A stretch of DNA of 64,000 bases from contig OY752148.1 of the NCBI GenBank assembly GCA_963573315.1, positions 1,541,263-1,605,262 of the forward strand, in the 5' to 3' direction. Source of the stretch: Entomortierella parvispora. Taxonomy: Eukaryota > Mortierellomycota > Mortierellomycetes > Mortierellales > Mortierellaceae. The notes beneath the pieces were generated by a model, which saw only the letters and a program-made list of their open reading frames with translations, made no database searches and was not told where the DNA came from. The translations under genes and the position numbers were made by a program. Of the stretch, positions 35,092 through 46,457 are shown one piece after another. Position 1 is the first letter of the stretch, and each line of letters opens with the position of its first letter.

Positions 35092-37547
35092 ATGACTGTC
35101 GCTGTAACGCCCATGGATCAAGGGATTTTTCAAATTCTGCACCAGTCCGCCCCCGAGATTGCCTTTGAAGAAATAGAGCACATCATTTTTGATGCCCATA
35201 TTCCCGGTCGCTTTGGCAACATCCATATTGGACGCTGGCAAGGACACGATATCGAGATCCGCGAACCCTTTGGTGACCTTGCCACAGTTGAGCGAGAGGT
35301 CCGATTGCTCTACAAACTTGGCAACCACTGCCCCCAAATCTTGAAGTTGCATGGCTTCACTGTCGAACCTGGAACAGGGATTGCGTACTTGGTGGTCCAA
35401 CACAACGAACATGGAACGTTGCACTCATACCTGCTGAACTTCCATGCCCACTTGACATGGCCTGACCGGTATAACCTGGCCATGGATATTGCTTTGGGTT
35501 TGAGGTACTTGCACTACAAGGGATACCGACACCGACACTTGCACTCTGCCAGTGTCTTGATCGACACCAATGGATCTGCAGTCCTCTCTGACTTTGGATC
35601 GACCAGGGACTCAGAGGTGATCTCGTCTAGAGAACACACCGCACGGATGGGATACATTGCTCCTGAGCGCCTGATCAAGAATGGAACCCGCTACTCGATC
35701 GAGTGCGATATCTATTCGCTCGGCATGGTCTTCTGGGAGATCGCATCCGGTCGTCCACCGTTCGAGAACTTGATCCTGGCTTGCAACCCGCATGATGGAT
35801 CATTGATGAGTCTGGCTCAGAACATCATGGCCGGAAGGAGGGAGAAGCCTGTGGAAGGAACAGATCCCATCTTCGAGGACCTTTATACCCGCTGCTGCCA
35901 TGCCAACCCGCTGGAGCGACCTTCAATCGATTGGATCATCCAAACCCTGAGCGTACTTCTGAAGCAGCCCTCGGGAAACCTCCTCCGAAAGATTGAGGAC
36001 CTCAGTCTTGGTACGTAGATCAACTGTTTTGTTTCCAGTAGGTTCGACCTGTGTACTTTCGCGATCGCTGACCATGTTTTTTTTTCTTGCTTGCTGTCTT
36101 GCATGTAACAGAGGACCAGCCTAAGAAACCAGCCTATTCCGCTAAAGCTTCATCCCGTGACTCTCAAGGATCCATCGCCTCGCGCTCAGTCAAGTCCTCG
36201 CGCTCTGGATCAATTGACAATGAGAGGGACATGCCCAGCCCTATGGTCCGATCTCGCGAGCTACACATGACTCCAAGAGAAGGAGAATACTATCATAGCA
36301 ATGGATCCTCGTCTGCGATCCCTCCGCCCATCCCTCCTGTCTCTCACCGACGCAAGATGTCTGCCGTTTCCTCTATGGCTCCTTCAATGCGCTCAATGTC
36401 TATTAGCAGTGGTAGCTCAACAGGATCCTCCAGTGGTGTCAGCGGACCAGCTATCCCTGCCAGAGACTCCCGACGTGTCTCGACATTGTCTTCCGTCAGT
36501 TCGATCGAGTCGCCAAAGTATGATGCTGCCTCTGTTCCTGTCCCCAAACGCAACCGTGCTCTGACCATCTGGGAAGCCTGCCAGGAGGGCAATGTTGAGC
36601 TGACCGAACACTTCATCCTGGCCAACGGCGCCAGCCCGAATGCGCTCACGTCTTTGCCACCTTATTCCATGTTGGCCGAGGTGGCACCTCTCCATGTCGC
36701 CTGCTTCTACCAGCCTGAAAACCTGATGGCGATCCTGCACGTGCTGCAGCGCCATGGCGCCATCATGCAACTGGTCACCACCATGACTCATCAGTCAGCC
36801 CTGCACATTCTTCTGGAGCACGCCACCAACTACGACCTAGCCTTGGAAGCTTGCCGGTTCTTAATGGTCGATTGCAAGTTGGATGTCAACGATCAAGACA
36901 ACAGAGGCGTGACTCCATTCCACAAGTTTCTCAAGAATCCTCACCTGAGTGCGCGACCCTCCGTGGCGGGATCTGAGATGTTTACGCTCCTGAGGGATCG
37001 CGGCGAAGCCAGCTTGCACATCGAGTCGCACCACGAAGGCAATGCCCTGGGTGTCGCAGCTAGGTACTTGCGAGTAGACCTGCTGAAGATGTTCTTGCTC
37101 ACAGATCTGGCCTCATCGGACCCGCGGAGTCTTGGATATGCCCTGAATCAAGTTAATCTGCCATTGTCCGAGACGAGACCTTCCAAGAGCTCTCAAGATC
37201 TTTGTCGATCCATCTTAATGGAGTGGACAGGCGAAAAGGGTGAAACAAAGAGAATCCAAATGGCAGAGAGGATTCTGGAGCACCAGGGTCTGGCCGCACC
37301 CCACTCGCCTCTTAACACGTCCCCATCTCTCCAGACTGTTGCGCCCCCCAAGGCCCGGAAGCAAAGCATCGGCCTGCTAAGCCTGGGCAAGTCCAAGAAG
37401 TCCTCAAAAGAGGACCACATGTCTCCACCCGTACCCGTCATGCCGACAAAAATTGCGAGTGAGGTCGATACGGCAAGACGGATCCTTCAGAGCACGGTGG
37501 CCAAACAGCAAAAGCTCAAACACTTCATGACCCAATCTGGCTTTTAG
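35092..37547 (+). CDS. Pseudokinase with C-terminal ankyrin repeats
   Basis: Exons 35092-36010 and 36112-37547 (784 residues; donor GTACGT, acceptor ACAG, phase 1). Residues ~30-295 form a protein-kinase fold, with GRFGNIHIGRW as the Gly-loop/beta2 and an activation segment from SDFGS (D167) to IAPERL, then DIYSLGMVFWEIASGRPPF. Three canonical catalytic positions are altered: the VAIK Lys aligns with Arg (IEIR, about R57), the HRD Asp is His (HRHL, H149), and the metal-binding Asn of the catalytic loop is Ser (about S154). DFG is kept. A ~120-residue Ser-rich linker with basic patches follows, then ankyrin-type repeats from about residue 450 (IWEACQEGNVELTEHFILANGASPN, then APLHVACFYQPENLMAILHVLQRHGA, then SALHILLEHA). 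Likely a cytoplasmic scaffold or allosteric regulator rather than an enzyme. The gene stands alone between long non-coding regions. Confidence 0.88.
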
Positions 37548-40500
37548 GAACTGCTTCCCTTCGGAACCTTTTTGTATCTGCCTATCATACCCTCCACGCT
37601 CGTCCCCCCTCCCACGGGCTTTTTCTTCGTGTTTGTAAATATCGTATCTTCATAGTGTATAGTTTCTTTCCCCTTTCTTTGCCCTTTCTATCCCCGCCCA
37701 TGCATTTCACTTTCTCTCCTTCACACACGTACCACAACAACAGCAATCCCCAGCATCCGATCACGCACCCGACACACTCATACAGACTTTCAGTATATAC
37801 ATAAATATACAACTTGCAACGTTTTTTTTCCTTCGCCTGCTCTCATTATTTTATAAAAACATCAAACGGTTAGATAATCCACCTCACCTCCTTGCTTGGG
37901 CCTTGTTGATCCGACGTTGTGAGTGAATAGTAATGATGTTCAGCCGTGAGGAAGCAAATAAGAGAGGAATAGAGAGAACCGTGGACCGTGAGCACGACGT
38001 CCATGTGTGTGTCAAGGGGATCCAAGCGTCAAAAGTGCGAATCCCAACTTTTCCGCCGCTCGAAGAAAACCCTGCAGGCGGACTGGGCGTTTGTTTGTTT
38101 GTTGCAGGCCGGCTCTCCATCTTAACCACAACTGCCAACCCTTTTTCTTTCTTTCCCTATTTTCGCATCGTCCTTGGGGCAACATGTTGTTTGAACATGA
38201 CAACATGCATGCCCAAGTTCATGTACCATGCGTCATGTAAAAGTAACTGAAAGGGGGGCTGGTTGTACGCGCTCTTTTTGCATGCAGGCTGGCAAACACA
38301 CCATGACGGACGCGTTGTGGTTTTTGTCTTTCTCTCTTGTTCATACTATCTGCAGGTAGCTTATGACCTTCTTGCTACCTAGCCCCCTTTTGGCCACCAT
38401 TCATTACCTGACTGACCCCTATCAACTGGTAACTCATTCTTCAGGTCAACACTTGCCGAACGCGCCATTTACTATTTTATTTTACTGGACTGCACACCTG
38501 GGGAGACGCGTTGTGCACGCGCGCGAATGGACCTCCTCTTCTCCCCCTGGATACACAAACAATTGGGAGATGGACTAAGGAAAGGAAAATGAGAAAGGGA
38601 CCCTCGTTCCCAACCCCTGACCCCCTTGTTTATTTCCAACCTCCTTGCAGCTCAGAAACATGATCTTGTCCGTTTCTTATTCTTAGTCGCAAGATCATTG
38701 GTGGACCATCGCCGGTTTGTCAATTGGTTGGACCAGCACCATGACTTCCTATTTTCAAACCATTGGGTAGCTTTTTGTGTGGAAGAGCATCGTAAGGGGA
38801 CCCCTGCCTCATTGTTTTCAGGAAGGCGACATTCTGACAATCCAAGGAATCTCTGAAGATACATGCCCTGCACCATCTCTCCCTCCCCTCCTCTCCTCCA
38901 CCCCTTTCTCCTCCTGTTCACTCCTTCCCCTTGTTGAGTTCTTTCATTCTTCGCCTGTACCATTGGAAACTCATCCTTTTTTCATAGATCAAGCGTGTGG
39001 TGCAGGTCAGGATCGCATCTACATCCCCTGGCTCGGTCTACGCCATTGTCAGTCTTCCTTCTGGCGACCGATCGCTCGGCATCATATGGATTCAATGACT
39101 TTCGCTGCCCAGGTCTATTCATGGTGACTCCACTGGTATTTGTTTATCTGGCGCCTGGCACTAGTACTGTTTTGAACTTTGCCAGGAAAACACGCAGACG
39201 ATACAATTGACCTCAATTGACAATTGCCTTTTTCCTCGTTTTGATGCATCGACAATGACCCTGTTCCATCCCTCTCAGCAATGATGACAAGTCAACAACG
39301 ACGTACAACGACAACATAAACAACAATAAACAACGATAGACTACACTGAAGTGTCATCGTCCATTGGCCCCTCTTTTTTTTGGCCCTTTCTCCCACCTTA
39401 CTTCTCCTCCTCCTGTCGACCTCCTGCTCCCTCCTTTTTTGAAGTCCCTTGCTCTCTCTCTCTTTTCCTTTCTTTTCCTCTCTTTCCCCTTCCGCTCCCC
39501 TTCCTCTTCTCCGTTTCCCACATCTCCTAAACATATCAGTCACCCCCACTGACCTCTACATCCCTCACTTTTTTCTCTGTCATTCTTTCTGCACTCCTTG
39601 TTGTTGCAGCCCAATCCATCCGTTTTCGTTTTCCCTTGACCTCCACTCTGTTCTTTAGACCATCGTCCCTGCACTTGTGCCTCCGTGATATCCTTGTCCA
39701 TCCTCTTACACTACCTGCCCACTTGCCCTTTGACAAACCTACTCAACCCTTTTTTCATTCCTCCTCTCTTCCTCTATTTTTTCTACTCGTTCGTCGCTTC
39801 TTTTGTCTCCTCTGGCTTCCCTTCTGCTTTTCTCTGGCCGTGTCTCCTTGTCTTTTATCACACTCACGCACACACACATACACACTCCTCTCATTGTCTC
39901 TATCTCCATCTGCAAGAAAAACGAAACTGAGCTTGCAGTGTTTTCCCCCTCTCCCTCGAACAACAGCCGATCTTCCTTTTCACCAACTGTCTCTGCGCAA
40001 GGACACCCTTTCACCTTTTCTTATTGCCTGCCCTAATAAATTCTATCCCGCCCTGCTGATCTGGCATCCAAAACGCCGCGAGGTACGTATTTGCCATGCA
40101 TCCACACAGCAACCACAGCTCCTCGACTTTGAAGACAGGTTTTTTGAAAGTAGCCTCTCCCTGCGCCGTCTTCCCCTGGCCCATCTATCCCCTGGTCGCC
40201 ATTCCACCGGACCACTACCCCCTGGCCACATGTCCCCTGGCTTTAGATTCTCCATTGATCTGACATTCCCTTTCGTTTCCATTGGGACTCCTCCAAGATG
40301 TTGGAATTGGGTGTGAGGGGTTCCCCCGTTCATTTCCTTCTTTGTCCCGTCTCCCCTGATTGCGCACACTCCGCCTCTGTTGTCGTCCTTCTCAATGATT
40401 CTCTGTACCAGATCATCACACCCCAACAGCAACAACAACAGCGATGGTTACGGGACGACTAAAAAATCTATAAAGAACAGTGAGGCTGAAATCAACAGGA

Positions 40501-41421
40501 TTCATTATCCCACCTTGTCTCTTTTTTTGTTTGCCCAATTGCCCCCCTTCTTCTTCTTCCTCTGCCTCCTTCTTCTTCTCCCTTTTTCCTTCTCCCTTGA
40601 CTCCGCTCCCTTGCTGCTCCTTCCCCTCCACCTTACCTCCTTGCAATTTCTTGTACCTCCCTTTCTCCCCTCCTTCCCCCCCACCAGGAGGTTTGACGTT
40701 GCATTGCGTTGCAGAAAAGAAACGATTCAACAGTCGCTCTTTTGGTTCGTACTCCCTCTTTTCCCTACCTTATTCCTTCTTTTCCCACAGACGAAACCGT
40801 CCCTCCCGCTGACTCCTTGTTGTCATCCAATTCCTGGGGACGTGATTTTCTGGAAACAAAGAGGGCAGCCAAAGAGAATGGGCAGGCTTTGGTAGCAAAC
40901 AGATCGCGGGGGGCTTTTGGTTGCAAGGAACAAGAAAGAGACCAATTCTAGTATCCTTGCATTGCATCTCCCTTTTTCTTCTTTCTTCTTTTCTTTCCCT
41001 TTTTCACACCTTCATCATTACCCAAGGACTTCTTTCAAACCTTGCCCATACAACCTTATACCCTGACCTTCCGGTTGCTCCTTCTTTGACGACTTTGTTT
41101 GTGACATATTAGCCTCCTCAATATCTTTCTTTTCTATTTTCGGGCTCCCTTTTTGACAGAAGGGCAGACGAATCATAACGGTATTGCTGGGATTGGTGAA
41201 AACAGGGATCACAGGGGGTTGTACTTGGGGACCAGGGGAGAAATAGAAAAAAAAAGAGCGTCCCTCCAAGCATGAAGTAACGCGAGAAGAACGCGTCGCG
41301 TCCATTCCTTCTAAAACTAACCAACGCCACTTCTTGTCTCAATCCCTTAGACGCTCTTTTACCAATCACCATCGCTGCTACCCTTCACCATCACAGTCGC
41401 CCATAGAAGCATCTTGAATCA
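37548..41421. other. 3.9-kb non-coding region upstream of regulator G
   Basis: No supported gene. After the pseudokinase 3' region the DNA becomes increasingly pyrimidine-rich, especially 39360-40060 and 40510-41110. This is typical of long leaders or upstream introns in this genome. Long open frames here (for example 39636-40316) are low-complexity Ser/Leu/Pro/Phe translations of CT-rich DNA. The size mirrors the 5.5-kb region in front of paralogue A. Confidence 0.55.
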
Positions 41422-44154
41422 ATGACTTCTCTAGACACTGCATCTCTCACACCAAAGGTCTACACCATGTCACGAGGAGAATCCCCGAGCTCGCATCAAC
41501 AGCAGCAATATCCATCATCACACAACCAGTTTCACGGAAAGGGCGACCGCCGCAACAGTTCAACATCGCCTTCTCCGGTTACCTCTCATCGCTATGCCTC
41601 TCACTCTCATCCCCACTCTCATTCACGATCATATTCACAGTCGCACCATCACCATCCTTATCCATATCCTTATCAGCGCAATGGCAGCAATAGTGGATCC
41701 GTTCCAGCAAAAGCTCGACGCAATTCTGTCCCAGGTCTATCAGACTCAAGCGACAAGGAGGAAAGAGATCGAAGGATGACATCCTCATCATCTTCTTCAT
41801 CTTTAAGCACCAACTGCTATCACCAAGCCGGCTCTAGGAAAAGCTGGGCTGGACATATTAGTCACTCCATGACTCCAGCCACAGTTGCAGTCGCCCGAGA
41901 CGAGGATATGCTTGAAGAGGATGACGACTATCACCACGCGGCACACAATGGGTCATACCATCCTGTGGATTACCGTTCTCATCCCAGTACTACCTCTAGC
42001 AGTCATCGCCAGAATTCAGCAGAAGAACTATACTCTCACTACCCTCCATCCCAAGCACCTTCATACCAGCATTCTTCGTCGTCACATCATCCTTATGGCA
42101 ATGGTCACTACAGCCAACATCAACAAAAGCAAAGGCCACAACAACAGCACTCTTACTACGACGATATGATGACGGTAGATGGCAGCCTGAACAAGCACCG
42201 CAATAATTCCATCTCCTCCAACGCAAGTCAACAATCCAGTGGGTCTTCTTCCTCCATGTCGCTTTCCATACCCACTCTTCCCTCTGCTTCATCGTCCTCG
42301 TCTTCTCTTTGCCTTTCCACCTCTACAACAATGTCCAACCCTTCCATGCACTCCCCATCCATGATGAACCAGCATCAACAGCATCAACAACAACAGGTCA
42401 ACAAACATCCGTGCAAGTTCCCCACCTGTGGTTGGAGTTTTAAGCGATTTGAACATTTGAAGCGACACATGTTGGTGCACACGAAAGAGAGGTCGTTTGT
42501 CTGTGATTATCATGGCTGTGAGAAGTCTTTCAGTAGATCTGATAACTTTTCAGCTCATTTGAGAACTCATACAAAGAAAGGGCCTTCTGCTGATGCGTTA
42601 GCCTCAGGTTCTATGGGTCATCACGAGTCGTATGGAATCGGCCACGGAGGAGGGAGTGGAGGGTATTCACCTACAATGTCGACAACGGGTCGGATGCTGG
42701 ATCGCCATCAACACATCAGTGGCGGGCTGGAGCCTATTCGAACCCATTTCACATCCTTTCATGATTCCTCGGCGATTATGAGTGCAGGCGGAGCGTGTTC
42801 ATCGAGCGTTGAATCGATGACGGGAAACACCAATGGGCATCGACATAGTATTGGAGCCTACCCAGTAAGCTACAACATCAACAACAACAGCAGCCATGTC
42901 GACCGACCCCATTCATCATCAACCGCCCGGAACTCGTACGGTTATCAGTCGTCGGAGGATCAGCAGCAGGAGCCCAAATCTGCGGTGTCGACCTCATCCT
43001 TCACTTTACCCCCTCTGCACTTGTCGCAACAAAAGCAACAACCGCGTCAGACACACCGCCATACCAAGAGCTCTTGTTCTATAGATGGTCAGATGTACCC
43101 ACAGGAGGCCGTGTCCGAGAGTCTGGTCCCCAAGTTCAACACTATTCAATTGGGCCTCAAGACCAAGACAGGCTCCCGTTCGCGATCAGTCTCTCCTCAC
43201 CAGTACTCTGGACGTCGCGTGACAGGATACGAACATCCGAACCCGAACCCCAATGGCGAGTCCCCAATGATGACTCCTCGAGAGCTGCCAATTGGTCAAA
43301 CCCCTGTAGATAATGACAATGAGGAGGAAGACGGAGCAAAGAAAAGACTTTCTTCTCACTTTGCATCTGTGGACGCACCTATGGTCAGAGATGAGGATGG
43401 AGTCTCGAGGCGATCACCTTCTATCTCGGCGGCGATGGCTCTTGCAGAGGCGCAGCATCATCACCCTCAGCAGTTTGATCACCATCGGACCATGGCCAGA
43501 CCAGCCTCGCCTCCGCCAGCCTATGCAAACGATTCTTCCTACTACCGCCAGCAACAGCAACAGCCAAAATCAGAGCACTACTCGAACTATCCGGAGCAGC
43601 ATCACCACCAAATTGCATACCAACATCAGCATGGCCCATTTCCGTCATCAAGGGTCTTGTCTCCTCATCATCATCACAACTCCTTCAGCCAATCCCACAG
43701 CTACGGCATGGTCCACCCAGGGTCAGCACCGCTTCCTCCACCCCTCATGGTACCAGGCAACCCCAACCCCTCCATGTTGTACTCTTCCCCTGCTTCCTCG
43801 TCCTGCTCTTCATCTTCTTCTTCCTCCTCGGCAAAGAACCACTGCTGTTCGGTTCCGGGATGTATGAAGAGATTCAAACGGTTGGAACATTTGAAGCGCC
43901 ATATCAAGACCCATACGTTGGAGCGACCATTCGCTTGTTCGACTGTGGGTTGCAACAAACGCTTCTCGCGTTCTGATAACTTGTGTAAGTGATTTCTTCT
44001 TTCTCAAGTAGCAGGAACCTATAGCAAGCTTTTGATGTTCGCCTGAACTAAACTCCTTTTTTTTTGACATTCTTTTTACTTGCAGCTCAACACATCAAGA
44101 CTCATCAACGCCAGTTGGTGAGCAAGGTCCACTGGAAGCAGCGGCCTCTGTAAA
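41422..44154 (+). CDS. C2H2 zinc-finger transcription factor G, paralogue of A
   Basis: Exons 41422-43984 and 44087-44154 (876 residues). Donor T|GTAAGT and acceptor GCAG|CT split a Ser codon in finger 4. Fingers 1-2 (about residues 328-388): [18 protein letters not shown] and [18 protein letters not shown]; fingers 3-4 (about 806-862): [18 protein letters not shown] and [18 protein letters not shown]. The rest is Ser/His/Gln-rich and probably disordered, with repeated HPHSHS/HHHHPY-type stretches at the N-terminus. The near-identity of fingers 1-2 with regulator A, and the identical final intron position, show common descent. A's intron in front of fingers 3-4 is absent here. Expected to be a nuclear DNA-binding protein; since fingers 1-2 and 3-4 are widely separated, two binding modes are possible. 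Tail-to-tail with the acidic protein gene at 44499. Confidence 0.88.
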
Positions 44155-44498
44155 GATATAACGTCTTCTTGTCTATAGTCTTTCACTCCTTTCATCCACC
44201 CTCTGTAGATATCCGTACCTTTTTTTTTTGCTTTGCTCACTCCCATTTCTTCCTGCATAGCTTCCTTGTTCATAACCCCGACTCCATATAAATACCGACA
44301 TGATCCTTCTCCAGCATCTTGTCTGCATCTGTCGTTGTGTCTACTCATCGCTTCTTAGACATTTCTAGAATCAGGATGTTGTTTGTGAATGCCTTTTTTT
44401 TATTGAGGTGTAACCAGAAATGCGAAATGAAGGAGAAAAGGTGCTTCCCCCCCCCCCCCCACAGGGAGAGGTGAAAAGGTAAGGCGGCAAGGCCCGTT
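44155..44498. other. Convergent 3' regions with a 14-base poly(C) run
   Basis: The gap between two tail-to-tail genes. It includes T-rich DNA at 44219-44230, TTTTTTTATT near 44393, and poly(C) at 44447-44460. No gene. Confidence 0.6.
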
Positions 44499-45194
44499 TT
44501 AATCTGTATCCATGGTTCGAGCACCTCGAGTTTTACTCCGCTCAGTCACAACAGTACGCGCGGACAAAGCTTTCCGATCAGGGACATTCAAGACACGGAA
44601 CAATTCCTTATCGTAGGCGGTGGCGAGACGAATGTTCTTTAGCTTGATGGCCTTGGCTGATTTTGACAGCTCGTGTTCGGTCATCTGCATGTATTGCTCC
44701 TCGCTCATCTCCTCTTCCTCATCATCGTCTTGCTCATGTCTGGATTGGGCGACACCGGCGTTGGCGGAGGGGCTGCCGCCTTCCTTGTGAGTGATTGGCT
44801 TCTTCTTGGAGACCTTGATGGCCCAAGCGTCGGATCGACCGGCAAGGCTGGCGCTGTTGATGCTGGTTGCAGTGAGGGTCTTGCTAATGTCTGTGAAACC
44901 ATCGCCAAGATTCGAGACGGTCAGAGAAGCGGCAATGCTTTCTTCGTTCAAGAGGATCTCATCGTCATCTTCGTCTTCTCCATCCTCGTTGTCAGACCCG
45001 GCGGTGGAGGCAATGACAGACCAGGAGCCAACGCTCATCTGGTCAAGGCCGTCATCATGGCCCTCGTTGTTGTTGTTGTTGCTGTGGTTGTAGTAATCTT
45101 GGTGTTCGGTGATGAGTTGGTCGGACTCTTGCTCAAGGAGAACAGAGTACGGGTTGCGCAGGGGAATGGCTTGCTGGGGGAGAATAATCGACAT
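44499..45194 (-). CDS. Acidic protein of unknown function (231 residues)
   Basis: A single exon with a good ATG (MSIILPQQAIPLRNPYSVLLEQE). Visible parts: an Asn run (NNNNN), a strongly acidic cluster DNEDGEDEDDDE at about residues 68-80, a second acidic cluster DDDEEEEMSEEQY at about 156-170, then a basic, helical segment SAKAIKLKNIRLATAYDKELFRVLN and a basic C-terminus (ERSKTRGARTM). The regular spacing of hydrophobic residues at both ends suggests a real protein with conserved termini and disordered middle. No family recognised. The combination of acidic patches and basic tail would fit a nuclear or ribonucleoprotein partner, but that is a guess. Confidence 0.75.
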   Translation of the reverse strand: MSIILPQQAIPLRNPYSVLLEQESDQLITEHQDYYNHSNNNNNEGHDDGLDQMSVGSWSVIASTAGSDNEDGEDEDDDEILLNEESIAASLTVSNLGDGFTDISKTLTATSINSASLAGRSDAWAIKVSKKKPITHKEGGSPSANAGVAQSRHEQDDDEEEEMSEEQYMQMTEHELSKSAKAIKLKNIRLATAYDKELFRVLNVPDRKALSARTVVTERSKTRGARTMDTD

Positions 45195-46457
45195 GCTTTT
45201 ACTTGAGCGATCCTATTGTGCGGGACCGGCGTGATTGTTGCTGTAGTAGCGAGGTGAGGTTGGGCGGCTGTTGCTGTGTGAAGAAGGAAAAAAAAAGATG
45301 AAAGGATGCGGGGGGGGGGGAGGGCAGGTTTTATCTTTTTTTTTCTTCGCGTATCTGTCGTGACCCTTTGCCAACTTCAAAGACCTTTCGGAAACTTCAG
45401 CCTGAAGCTTTTCGGTTTTTCCTGATGCCGCAGCCCTCCCAGAGCAAGCAGATCAAGACAAAAGGGGGGGGGGGACTACAAACAAAATCCAAAACTGCGG
45501 ATGGGTTCAGAGACCTTCCTTCTCATGGGCTCCCTTCTGTGCCCACAAAAAAAAAAAAAAATGACGACGGAAGCGGCGCCTCGGTGCCACCACACCTAAA
45601 TTCCTCAGCCATGTTCCCTTCAGAAAAAGAGGGTTGCCAGGGCATTGACCACCAGGAGAAAAAGTTGGGTTCTGGCGGTGTACTGACGATTGTCCCGTGG
45701 ACCATCGGGGTGCTCCACACGCTTATGGACTCTTGGATTGCCGCAGTCAACTACAAAAAAGGGTGGAGCTGCGTCCCCTTGCGCACAGTGCGCCACTAAT
45801 TAAAAAATTTGAAATTCGCAAGCAGTGGGTCATGCCGACGTGAAGGCACGACAAGAAGTAAGAACATGAGGACGGGTGGAGGAAGAGAAACAAAAAGGGC
45901 TTCAAGAGACAATTTGTCCCTATGTGCGACCTCACAGCGCGAGAAGACAACTGGTACAATACCGCACCTCAAGGAAGAGTTCGAACAGTGAAAGCTGGGC
46001 AAAGGAACGACATTCTAGGCCGGCCAGCGTGCTCGGATTTAGCGATTAGAGCAGCCAGTGTGTTGGTAACTACATGTGCAGGCATCAGTACAAGGTCCAA
46101 GGTGATTATACAATGCGCAATAACTTCAGCAGCGTCGGGTTAGTTTTCGTTGGGCGGCGCCACTTGCACCAAAGATGCAAGCATGAGCGTTTGTTGACGC
46201 GGGCGTAGTCACTGGAGAACAACGTTAAAATATTTTTTTCTTGATGTGAGAAGAGAGAGTAAGAACGTCTTATTCTATTGGATCTATCCTGGTATGGCAT
46301 GATAAAACTTGGATGACGATTGGGATATGAGTACAAAGGGAAGGACATAGGTGGGCGGATGGATGATGATGCAAAATGAAGAAAGGAATACTAAAAAACA
46401 AAGGACTATTAAACAAACGAGCCAGACAAACTGAAGATGTTTTGATTCCTCAGTTCT
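45195..46457. other. 1.26-kb intergenic region with G and A homopolymers
   Basis: Holds poly(G) runs near 45309-45320 and 45464-45473 and poly(A) near 45547-45560. A 143-codon open frame at 45368-45799 runs through these homopolymers and is not protein-like. It is upstream of the acidic protein gene and downstream of the helicase gene. Confidence 0.5.

Noticed and set aside
39636-40316. 226-codon plus-strand frame
   Set aside because: Leu/Ser/Pro/Phe-rich translation of pyrimidine-rich DNA in front of regulator G; no motif.
45368-45799. 143-codon plus-strand frame
   Set aside because: Runs through poly(G) and poly(A) tracts and has no protein-like composition.
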